Assembly (NCBI GenBank): GCA_009746045.1
Contig: RPFO01000078.1
Coordinates: 2,198,527 to 2,262,526, forward strand
DNA: 64,000 nt
DNA from: Mesostigma viride
Lineage: Eukaryota; Streptophyta; Mesostigmatophyceae; Mesostigmatales; Mesostigmataceae
Direction: 5' to 3'
Below the pieces are notes generated by a model that was not told the DNA's origin, did no database searches, and saw nothing but the letters and a program-made list of their open reading frames with translations. The translations under genes and the position numbers were made by a program. Numbering within the stretch: position 1 is the stretch's first letter; every line of letters starts with the position of its first letter. This document shows, piece by piece, positions 47,906 through 56,630 of the stretch.

Positions 47906-49648
47906 TTACCCCCGGCTGACAGGCCTACTGTTCCCCCTCCCCCCCAAATCCATAGGAACTAACCCCGAAGAAGACCCTGGCGAAAAAGCCACTGCTGGAG
48001 GGTCACGAGGGATCGAAGAGGGTGCGGGAGCCTGATTATCATAGGGGAACCCTGGGGGTCCTGTCTGCACAGCATTCAGCCTACTAGGGGTAGCTGAGGG
48101 AATGCGTCCTGAAGTGGGACGAATAGGAGCACGCTGAGGGGTACGAGGAGGGCGAGCGTCGGGATGAGGGGGAGCACCCGAAAGGAACTTGGGGCACTCA
48201 CGTTTAAGATGACCTACTTCCTTACAATGATAGCATGTGATATGAGAGACATCAAGGGCTGAAAGGTCAGTAACACAGATATCTAATTCTTCTACATAGG
48301 AGTTCTCCTCCTCAGGGGTAAGGATAATATTATTAATACGGGAACGGGTAGGAAGAGAAGGAGTGGTGAAGAAATCTGCTACTCGCAAGAGATGCTGGCG
48401 CACATGCTTGAGGGGCAGATCAGTAAAACGGTAGGCAGAGAACTGGCGCTTGACTTCACGTAATAAGGGTCTACTGAGGCCTTGGAGGAAGCGAGCACGT
48501 ACTTCTGCACCCGACAAATCCCTAATTCGTACCATCTGAGCATCAAACTCTTTCATATACTCCTTAAATGATTTAGTACCCTGCTGCAAGGTACCAAAGG
48601 CTAATCTATCCTGCCAATCTGAATCAGGAGGGACTAAATGGTTCTCTAAACGCTTAAACAATTCTGCTACAGAGTTAGGGTAGGCATGAGAGGCCAAAGA
48701 CTCACACTGAATGAGGTTAGCAAGCTCAGGAGTAATGCAGGTTGTAAGATAGTGAGGGACTAGTACAGCATCAGAGAGACGCCATCTATTATGATTCTGC
48801 CACGACTCTGTGTTCTGGGTAAGCAACATAATAAAGTGAAAAACTGTTGAGGGGTAGACTTGACATCCAGCTTGGGAAGGTTAGCAAAGAGGGGAAGAGC
48901 AGGAGGCTTAGGGGGATTAGAAGAGTCAGTTTTTCCCATAGGGCCACTATCTTCCACTGCTACATAAGCGGGATAGAAGGAAGGGAGGAAAAGTTTTGGG
49001 TAGGGGTCTAGAAGGGGCCACCGTTTCAGGCTGGTGCCCATAGGAGAAGGGGACAGTATATTGCTCACGAAGAGAGGAGTAGGCAAAATGATCATAATTT
49101 CTATCATCTAGAGGCATGGTGCTGAAATCACTATTAACTTCCAAATCAGCCACACGGGTAGGGACCTGGGCAGCCTCATAGGCCGTCTCAGGGTAGGACC
49201 AGGAAGCAGGTGGGTAAAAGGGAACTGCACTAGGGCGCCCAGAAGGGCCGACAGGGGCAGAGGTACGACCCGTGTTAAAAGCAGGCATGGAAGGCACAGG
49301 GTGGGAAGGAGGCCTAGAAGCATTGTTAGTTAGTGAGGACCTGCTGGAGGGTTGAGCCAAGGTTGCAGGAGGGGCAGGGGCCTGGTTCACAGCAAAAGAG
49401 GGTTCATCACTAAATCTGACACGTTGTTCAAAGGTAGGTGGGGTAATTGAGGGACGACGGCGACCACCAGTAACAGGAGAAGGAGGTGAGGTACGCAGAT
49501 TACCTTGAGGAGTGAGATGGTGTACCGTTTCCAAGGAGTCCCGTCGGTTACCACGAGTGTTGTTATTGTTATTGGTATTATTATTATTATTAGTATTATT
49601 ATTAATATTGGTAGGTATAGGCGACATATCTCCACCCACTGGATCCAT
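47906..49648 (-). pseudogene. Ty3 gag with zinc knuckle, in three frames
   Basis: It starts at ATG 49648 (MDPVGGDMSP, then an Asn-rich NNNNTNNNNN stretch and a Pro/Ser-rich region). Near 49010 the sense shifts to a second frame (PAYVAVEDSGPMGKTDSS ... LDVKSTPQQFF). At a T-run near 48855 it shifts to a third, which carries the Gag capsid-like helices (ELFKRLENHL, SFKEYMKEFDAQMV, RARFLQGLSRPLLREV) and a CCHC knuckle CYHCKEVGHLKREC. Gag packages the RNA. One base added in the T-run near 48855 would join frames two and three, so the breaks may be recent or sequencing artefacts. Confidence 0.85.
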
Positions 49649-49739
49649 CTTTAATTAAGTAAAGGAATAGGAATCTAGATGAAAGCAACAAAGGAAAAAG
49701 GAAAAACCTTGAAGGTCTGAAGCAAGAACAAAATTAAAA

Positions 49740-50132
49740 TCAATCCTTTTTAACAACAGTAATGGATAGGGAGCCAAACTCCAAAGTGAGAGGAGTATCT
49801 GAGGTAGATGACAATGCAGCCCGTTTAGGGGGAGAAGAAGGAGGGGTAGCAAAGACTAGAGCTTCTACGGGAGGACGACCATGAGGAATAGGGCGTACGT
49901 GCAGGCCTAAATCTGATTGGCTATGATCTATAAGGAACTGCTGAGCTTCTTCGAAGGTCATAAATTTCTTATACCTAATTACGTTGTATACACGGTTCTG
50001 GACAATCTTCCTAGCGTCGGACCAAGAAAGGAAAATGGAGGACCATTGAGGCGTAATCACTACGTAATATTTAGCTAGACTATTATCGCTAGAAGAATGG
50101 GAAGGAGCAGTAAAAGATCGCTGCTGGCTCAT
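49740..50132 (-). CDS. Viroplasmin/RNase H1-N-like ORF of the Ty3 element
   Basis: 130 codons from ATG at 50132, ahead of gag. Residues about 20-70 (KYYVVITPQWSSIFLSWSDA, VYNVIRYKKFMTFEEAQQFL) fit the fold of the RNase H1 N-terminal hybrid-binding / caulimovirus viroplasmin domain: YYVV, a Gly-less turn, IF-x-SW, and K-x-F-x-x-x-EEA-x-x-FL. That domain binds RNA/DNA hybrids or dsRNA. The rest is Pro/Ser-rich. A stand-alone copy placed before gag is not the usual Ty3 layout. The match rests on pattern recognition, not a search. Confidence 0.6.
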   Translation of the reverse strand: MSQQRSFTAPSHSSSDNSLAKYYVVITPQWSSIFLSWSDARKIVQNRVYNVIRYKKFMTFEEAQQFLIDHSQSDLGLHVRPIPHGRPPVEALVFATPPSSPPKRAALSSTSDTPLTLEFGSLSITVVKKD

Positions 50133-50624
50133 GGTAACGCACCTTGTTCTTGAGTAGTCACGATAGGAGTGGAAGGGGTAGGAGTCGACTTAGCTAGGTT
50201 ATCTGGATCACCGAAATGACGAGGGCGGCAATGGTCCAGCGCTCGTAGTCCTAAAGTCAGCGACCCAGTGAATTTCTGCGAGTGCGGCCGTCTAATGAGC
50301 AGCAACACGAAGGAAAAGGTGGAACCTACCAAGACGCTAATCCTCTCACTAACACCGAACCGAAACCATCACCTATCTACGACAGTAAGCAACATTTTTC
50401 AGGAAAACAAAACGAGGGAAAGGAACTATCTATAAAAGGATTTTCCGCTTCGAGCAGGTCTATCTTCTAGGCAGGGCGTGTCCCGAATCGGGCAGCACTA
50501 CCCCCCCAGCTCGCAGGCGACCCGCCCATTACCTGTCAAGTAGGTGTCGTCTTCATTTTCCCAGCCGCGGAAGGGTTGATTCAATGACTTATGTAGCAGG
50601 GGATCGTCGTCTCGCTCTCTATCT
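50133..50624 (-). other. Ty3 element leader
   Basis: About 490 bp between the primer-binding site and the first ORF. A 166-codon open frame from 50998 runs out of the 5' LTR, through the primer-binding site and into the leader (stop near 50498). I judge it fortuitous because its N-terminal part is LTR sequence. Confidence 0.5.
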
Positions 50625-50643
50625 AAAATCCCTCCGATACCAT
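50625..50643 (-). promoter_or_regulatory. Primer-binding site (initiator-Met tRNA type)
   Basis: Immediately after the 5' LTR the minus strand reads A-TGGTATCGGAGGGATTT. It resembles the common TGGTATCAGAGC site for initiator methionine tRNA, with one mismatch in the first ten bases. Confidence 0.65.
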
Positions 50644-51187
50644 TGTTACGCCGCAAGCCTCTACCGCCACCTCTACCTCTACCTGTCCTAATGGTACCTA
50701 GACTAGTAAGGCCGCCTCTAGTTAAACCCCTAGCGAAAGACGAACGAGACGATCCAGATCTCAATGCATTTACGTATGTGCTACTGTAATACGCCATAAG
50801 CCATTTACACAACCCGTTTACTCCAGGAATAGAGGAAGGAAACACAACTACACTGCCGTGACCCAAGCCTAAATGTGTTAATTCATTTAACACACGCCGA
50901 GTGCACACACGGGGGGGTAGAACGTGCATAAATGGCCACCAACGGTCCAACACGCTCGGGCCGACATGGCCCTCGCCTGCAGATGCACGCTGGTCCACTA
51001 CATTCTACCAAAGGATCAGGACCACAAGTAAAGTACGCGGCGCGGCGCCCAAAGGCACCCAATGTACCATAGTACTGTTACGAGGACAATAGTGTCCCGG
51101 TAGGAGCTACACGTAAACCTAGGGACAACTGAGGCAAAAGACCTAATTTACGTCCGTAACTACAACGAATTGTTACGCGACGTAACA
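50644..51187 (-). repeat. 5' LTR of the Ty3 element
   Basis: 544 bp, followed by target duplication CGTGG at 51188-51192. It should hold the promoter and the transcription start of the element. Confidence 0.95.
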
Positions 51188-51192
51188 CGTGG

Positions 51193-51646
51193 CTGTCTGT
51201 AGGAAGACCGGCCTGCATGGATCGAGGGAGGACGTGCGGCAAATAGTACAAAGGGGGGTCGCTGATCGGATATACATAGCACATGGTGATCAGAATTATA
51301 TATGTATAAATATATAAATATTAGCTAGGGAGTCCATTCAGTAATAGACACGTGACTGCGTCACGTGAGCATAAGTCCTCAGTGGGATCGAGGGGAACAT
51401 GGGATGGAATGGTGTCAGCTATCTAGGTCCTAGTTACAGGGGTGTGGGCACCGCGGCCCGAATCGCTATGAATGCCATACGCGGTCACACGCGGAGCCCC
51501 CACAGACTTGGGGGTGGTCTCCTTCATCACTACTTGCCATCTGTCCTTCCTTGTGTACCATCTGCCTCCATATTACAGACAAACCAGGAGGCTGCCCGGG
51601 TGTGAGCCCGTCACGTCTAGTGTAGCACATGTCCATGCCGAGTCTA
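51193..51646. other. Flank of the Ty3 element, no gene
   Basis: AT-rich patch at 51290-51330 (TATATGTATAAATATATAAA). The rest grades into LINE-derived sequence. Nothing else is recognised. Confidence 0.5.
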
Positions 51647-51934
51647 TCACGAAAAGCCCACGGGTGGCGGCCCTGCCGCGCGCGGCCTGGGGCACACCGG
51701 CCAGGTGAGGGCATATTGCCCAGGCTGGGCGTGCTTGGTGCCAGCTAGTCTATCTGATGTGTCTACCTGATCTGTGCGGGCCAGGTGCCCGGCTAGGCCC
51801 AGGCGCCTGTGCCTAATAGTGTGGGAAACATATGGCACATCAGCGTACAATTCCTCATTACTAATGTGCAAACCAAAGGGGATGTTAAGGGCCTTGCGCA
51901 GCATCTTGGTGACGTTGCCGTCGAGTCGTTGCAT
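51647..51934 (-). pseudogene. LINE ORF2 C-terminal fragment
   Basis: The frame reads RLDGNVTKMLRKALNIPFGL, then RLGLAGHLARTDQV, then QPGQYALTWP. It aligns with RLDGTVYRMLRQVLNVVFSE and IAFVGHLART of the LINE at 404-1295. There is no catalytic motif; both ends are truncated. Confidence 0.75.
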
Positions 51935-52136
51935 GCTCCAGCTCCTGCGTCAGTGTCCAGAGCTAGGGATTTATACTACTTATATAACGTGAACTGGTTC
52001 CTCTATCTCCATACTGCTCTCCTCCGGGTGGTGTGCATGCCGGCCATGGTTCGCGGTCGGGCTTTCCCCAATCCACCATCATGCAAGTGCAAGGACGCGG
52101 ATCAATCGATGGCCGGGGCTGGCCGCCCTCTACTCA

Positions 52137-52613
52137 CCCAACCACCGTCCCGACATTACCGTGCTTGACTACGATGCCGGCAGGGTTGCCACCTGCTCAT
52201 CGATGTCTCCGTGGCGGCGGCCGCTCTCCGGTCGTCACATCATCCAGGCGGCTGTGGATGCCGGCGCTGCTGCCGTCGTGGCTGAGCGCAACAACTGAGT
52301 TTGCCTCCCATGCGGCAATGTGGGGCCCCACCGGGTCATTCCCTTTGTCCTTGAGGAGTTCGGGGCCATGGGCCCCAAGACGTCGGCGGAGTTTTTAATT
52401 CCACGAGTGCTGCCAGCGCTGCATGTGAAGCTAGACCGCCTCAACCTCGAGGGTCAGACAGCCCCGTGGTCTGCCCACACGTGGTCCTCGTATTGGCGGC
52501 AGTGCCTGCACATGTCACTCGCCCTCACTCGCACCGTGGCTGATGTGTTATTCCGCCGCACCCGGGCCGACTTTGTCGCGACCCATGCGGTCTATATGGT
52601 TGGTGGGGCATGA
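52137..52613 (+). pseudogene. Nuclease-like C-terminal region of an RT-bearing element
   Basis: Pieces in successive frames: SPNHRPDITVLDYDAGR, HLLIDVSVAAA, then GPHRVIPFVLEEFGAMGPKT and WSSYWRQCLHMSLALTRTV with RRTRADFV. The RPDI-x-V-x-D ... LLIDVSV pair resembles a PD-(D/E)XK nuclease-type domain often found behind reverse transcriptases in green-lineage repeats. It is frameshifted. A related, inverted fragment lies at 56415-56600. Confidence 0.45.
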
Positions 52614-52639
52614 TGTAGGCAAGTGTGTCAAACCGACTA

Positions 52640-54730
52640 ATAACCGCTAGCCACGAGGTAGCCATGGCTAACGGCGGAGCTCATAACTTTCACGTTTGGG
52701 CACCAAATTCGGCCGTGAATATCACAATCGCTTCGTCTTTCTAAGCAAGTATTCCGAGCTCTATTTGATGATCAGATCTATTTTCCCAAAGCTATTACGC
52801 AATATCATGATGAACGCACCTCGACGCAGCGCAGCTTAGCAGCAGTGCTGAGCCCTGCAGCTACACAAGCATGCAGCTACGCCTATAGTTCCGCTCCGCC
52901 CGGCCTGGAAGGCAGCAGCACCACTTCCCAACAAGCTTTAGTGGTAATAATACCCCTTAGGGGCTTAGTGGTGCCCCTTCTTCGGCCTCATGCCGTCGGC
53001 CTCATGCCGTCGGCCTCTCCGGAGCCCATGCAAGGCTTGCATGGGCTCAGGCATATGCAAGCGCAGTACGTCGTCCCGCCGAGCCACCCGGCCAGTTTCA
53101 AGATTTCACCATCGACGAGCCACATGCTTATCCATGGCAGAAAGGTCCGAGTGATCAGCTGCACGTACTGTTTCATGGGACGTGGGACACGCTTTTGAGG
53201 AACTGTGCTACCAACTCAAGAGTTGGGAGGGCCGCGGCCTTCGCCTGCCGTACGTCAGGTTGCAGCGCACGACCGCGGTGTGGCTGCAAAGCTGCCCAGC
53301 CTCGCCCGTCCCTACTTGCAACAAATCGCCCTTTGCTGCCTCCTCGGACGCTCTGACCGGCCCAGATCTTTTCCCTCACCGCTGTGACCGACACCATCCG
53401 CGACCTAGCTCCTTCCGCCGTCGAGCAGCACGTGACTCCCCTCGCTGCATGCAGCTATAGATGTGGCACGGCCCTGAGCCCTGGGTAATGGGTTGCACGC
53501 TGACTGCCGAGCTCCACACCATCTCCACCGCCACCTCCACAATCCTCGCCTCCACCACTGCCGCCTCCACCAGTCCACTGCCGACATCAAAGCCCAGCTC
53601 CTCGAAATCGACCAGAGCCTCAAGGACAACGCCATGCATCGCCATGCCGAGTGCCTGCAAAACACCGCAGGCCTCACCGCCCAGGCTTGATGTGAAGGAC
53701 ATTACCGCCAAGCCACTGCCGGCCCCGCTGGCCCGGCGCAGGCAATGCTCCTCCCACCCAGACCTGGGCGGACACTGATGCTGAAGCATCAAGCACCACA
53801 CCACGTACCTCCACCATGCATGCACCACCTCCGCCGTCGCAGCACAGCTCAAGCAGCAGACGCTCGGCCTCCGTGAGGAGGCCGAGCTCGACAAGCGCAG
53901 CCTTAAGTAATGTCATCGTCAAGGACTTCGACGTGGTGGAAGGTGAGAACTCCGTGAAGCTTGCACAGGCGTTTGAGAAAGAAATCCTTGACCGCATGGG
54001 CTTTATTGGTGAGATCAAGCTGGACGCCCACCGCCTTCCCCGCTCGCGGGGTACTATAAGTTGAGTAACTCTAGAGCCCTAGGATCTGGCTCTAAGTTCC
54101 CCATGTCCGTCCGCACGCCTTCCGCTAGCGTCCGCTAAGCCGCCGGCTATAATCCGGCGGTCCGATGCGGTCGACCGGTCTAAGGGCGGCGCCTAGGGCC
54201 GGCGCCACCTAGGCCCCAGTCCGGGGCCTTATCCGGGTCGCCGGTACGGACAGCTAGCTTGTCCAACGGTTACGGCTAACCGGATAGGCTTTGCTGGCTA
54301 AGACATAAACCAGTGGTTGGCCAGCTCCGACAGCAGTTCTCTGTGTTCACCTTATCCCAAGCTCAACGTGACCGACCGCCATAGCTCAGCCGGTCGGGGC
54401 TTTAACTCTATAAGTAAGGCGGGGGCGACTCCGCTGCTGCTAATCTTTGAGAACCCGGCGAGCAAGATTTCGTTAATTCCTCAGACGCCGCAAGCGGCTC
54501 GAGAGGACTCACTACACCTTGGACGACGACTTGACCCTGGCGCAGCAACAACGGCGACGGGCCGGAGCTAATAATGGCCGACCTACCTCCAGCTCCGGCA
54601 GACCGCGGCGGGGAAGCCGGTGTATTGGAAGGGGGCGGCCATCTACGTCGGCCTCAGCCCGCAAACCATGGCAAGTGACCCCCGAGCTGCCCCATGCAGC
54701 ACCGGCCTCCAGCCACCCCAGCTTAGGGCA
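52640..54730 (+). pseudogene. LINE 5' leader and ORF1, second copy
   Basis: Leader 52640-52810 matches 4546-4725 inverted. ORF1 pieces follow: LTAVTDTIRDLAPSAVEQHV, DIKAQLLEIDQSLKDNAMHR, then LSNVIVKDFDVVEGENSVKL with AQAFEKEILDRMGF, and after a 360-bp insertion a C-terminal part ending near 54730. It aligns throughout with the minus-strand copy at 2690-4179. Stops and shifts show decay. Confidence 0.6.
54057..54416. mobile_element. 360-bp insertion with tRNA-like A box and TA duplication
   Basis: Compared with the copy at 2690-4179, this segment interrupts ORF1 between GTACTA and AGGCGG. It begins TAAGTTGAGTAACTC and ends ACTCTATAAG, with loosely inverted ends and a TA repeated at the junction. 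The interior is GC-rich and hairpin-prone (CCGCCGGCTATAATCCGGCGG-like, GGCGCC repeats). TAGCTCAGCCGG at 54382 fits a tRNA A box. It could be a MITE or a SINE. Confidence 0.55.
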
Positions 54731-55119
54731 CTAGTTAGTAGTAGAGCAGTAGTGTAGAATATTAAGGCCTAGCTACCGCTGCCTTGTACATGAAGAAGTG
54801 AGACATCTATGCCTGGACGCGCATGGCGATCCAACGCCGTGGAAGTTGTCTAGGGTAGTTGTCTGAGAGGAAAGACGCGAAGGCCGCGGGAGCCGCGTGG
54901 CTATCTCTAGGTAGACTTGCATGGAGGGAGACAGAGGGCAACAAGAAAGGTTGATGGGGAAAACACACATAGGTACACACACACACACACACACCGGCAC
55001 ACACCACCACTACCAACACAAACAACCAAAACTAAGAAGGAAAAGAGGGAACGCATACACACATACACGAAGGGGCTGTATAAGAATAAGTAAGGGTATA
55101 TGTACACCTATATTATGGG
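54731..55119. other. Intergenic repeat debris
   Basis: Contains an (AC)n patch at 54972-54994 and short Lys/Thr-rich frames without support. No gene is recognised. Confidence 0.5.
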
Positions 55120-55531
55120 CCCCATACCAGATGATGAATTAGCATTACTTAGCCATGTACATGTGTGCCTATGATGAGCCCTACACCAGATGATGCCTAG
55201 CATTATTTAGTCATGTATTGCCCATGCAGCTAGAGAGTTGCTCTCTGCTGAGAAGCCATGCACCCTAGCCATTGCCTAGCCATAATAATCTTCCACCCCA
55301 TGCCAGGCCTTTTATAGGTATGATACATCATGGTGGTGCAGGTGCACCTTGCATGTGCACCCAGAGTAGGTGGCGTTTTACATCCCTGCCCCCACCTGCA
55401 GGTTGTAGCTCAGAATGTATTACAAACCATGCATGCATATGCCCCCTCTCAGGGCTATGTGTTACATACACTCCAACCGGAGTTATGTTCTTAATCAATC
55501 AATTAATTAATTAATTATTTAATTAATTAAT
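55120..55531 (+). repeat. Interspersed repeat copy with ATTA tail
   Basis: A full-looking copy: ACCAGATGATGCCTAGCATT, GAGTTGCTCTCTGCTGAGAA, GTGCAGGTGCACCTTGCATG, TCAGGGCTATGTGTTACATA, then CTCCAACCGGAG, TTATGTTC and (AATTAATT)n. Confidence 0.75.
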
Positions 55532-55761
55532 GCGGTCTAGATCCCTGCCAGGCCTGGTAGGCCGGCAGCGATCGATGTTGCTGCATGTCGTAGTTTTGTG
55601 ATGTAGTTAGTTGTACATACCTTGTGCAGCTGGCGTGATCCTTGCATATGCCCGTACGTGTCAGATTGTCGCGTTTATGTGCCATTACATCCTAGACTCA
55701 ATCACTGGGAAGACATATCCACAGCAATAGAGCACTCATGTGTGTGATTCCTATAGCTGTC

Positions 55762-56112
55762 ACGTCCGTGATCGAGATTTACGTCCGTGCACTCCAGAAA
55801 CGGCTGTTCACGCGGAATCATTTACGTCCGGTTCAGTTCCGTTGGTTTGGTTCGATCCGCGGTAGCCATTTGGCTTGGATTTGTTCAAGTCTGGGTACCG
55901 GCCGGTGTGAAGCGCCGCGCTGGTACGGTCCAGACTTGAACAAATCCAAGCCAAACGGCTACAGCGGAACCAAACCAACGGAACTGAACCGGACGTAAAT
56001 TCTGATTTGGCACGCCGCAAAGGTGAAGACCATTTGCGTTCAGTGCCGGTCAGCGGATTTCCGGACGTAAATGATTCGGTGAACAGCGCGGTTTCTCGAG
56101 TGCACGGACGTA
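55762..56112. mobile_element. Foldback element with about 130-bp inverted arms
   Basis: The left arm (ATTTACGTCCGTGCACTC, ATTTACGTCCGGTTCAGTTC, TTGGCTTGGATTTGTTCAAG) is repeated inverted on the right. The right arm carries an extra block of about 60 bp with CATTTGCGTTCAGTGCCGG, which also occurs at 1372-1425. ATTTACGTCCG occurs at four points. No ORF. It is a MITE or foldback transposon. Confidence 0.75.
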
Positions 56113-56179
56113 AATCTAGCTAAGATTACTATTATTTTCTTTAGGGTTCTTCTTTTTTTCGGGGTTTTCCTAGCTTATG

Positions 56180-56270
56180 TTGCATGCCAATCTCACCTCC
56201 ATAATTTATCACTCTCAAGGAATATATATTTATTGAGAATGATAGATTACGGAGGTGAGATTGGCATTCA
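56180..56270. repeat. Short inverted repeat (TGCCAATCTCACCTCC)
   Basis: TTGCATGCCAATCTCACCTC with CATAATTTATC is followed about 25 bp later by its near-complement (GATAGATTACGGAGGTGAGA with TTGGCATTCA). It makes a hairpin with a short AT-rich loop, perhaps a small MITE. Confidence 0.7.
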
Positions 56271-56414
56271 TGAATACATATTAAAAATATAATTACTTAC
56301 AGCAGAGTGAAATCACTCAAACCAAAGCAAACGCCCAGCTTTAAACCTATATACAGAGCCATGTCAAAGCTCTAGACTACGATAAGACCAATGGAAACTC
56401 CTAACGGGAGGAAC

Positions 56415-56600
56415 CTAATAGCCCTGCTGCACGTACCGCAAAATCAGCCCGCGTACGGCGGAGCATGATGTCAGCCATGCATGGTCCGAGTCAGCGCCAC
56501 CGACAAGCGCTGACGCCAATATGACGTCCAGGTCCGCGCCGACCATGGGGCCCGCTGGCCTTCCAGGTCCAGCCGGTCCTCCCGGAGCCGGCAACACTCC
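56415..56600 (-). pseudogene. Inverted fragment of the 52.1-52.6 kb RT-element tail
   Basis: The minus strand reads REDRLDLEGQRAPWSARTWT, then SYWRQRLSVALTRTMHG and RRTRADFAV. It aligns with LDRLNLEGQTAPWSAHTWSS and RRTRADFV at 52430-52570. The satellite array begins directly beyond it. Confidence 0.55.
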
Positions 56601-56630
56601 TTGAAGAAGGCGGAGGTCAGAATATATATA

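Larger units (their letters stand above)
32983..51187 (-). mobile_element. Ty3/gypsy LTR retrotransposon (chromodomain type), with nested insertion
   Basis: Two 544-bp LTRs beginning TGTTACG and ending GTAACA flank an 18.2 kb body. A 5-bp target duplication CGTGG lies on each side (32978-32982 and 51188-51192). Transcript order on the minus strand is: 5' LTR, primer-binding site, viroplasmin/RNase H1-N-like ORF, gag, pol (protease, RT, RNase H, integrase, chromodomain), an unknown 774-aa ORF, polypurine tract, 3' LTR. Integrase is split by a 7.5 kb CACTA-like transposon; without it the element is about 10.7 kb. By eye the LTRs differ at one site (33318 versus 50979), so insertion was recent, although gag and pol show frame breaks. 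Confidence 0.95.

Noticed and set aside
50498-50998. 166-codon minus-strand frame starting in the 5' LTR
   Set aside because: Most of it is LTR sequence, it crosses the primer-binding site, and the 3' LTR copy of the frame ends differently. It is probably chance openness.
54378-54410. Functional tRNA gene at the TAGCTCAGCCGG motif
   Set aside because: No matching acceptor or T arm follows at the right distance. Only an A-box-like sequence is present.
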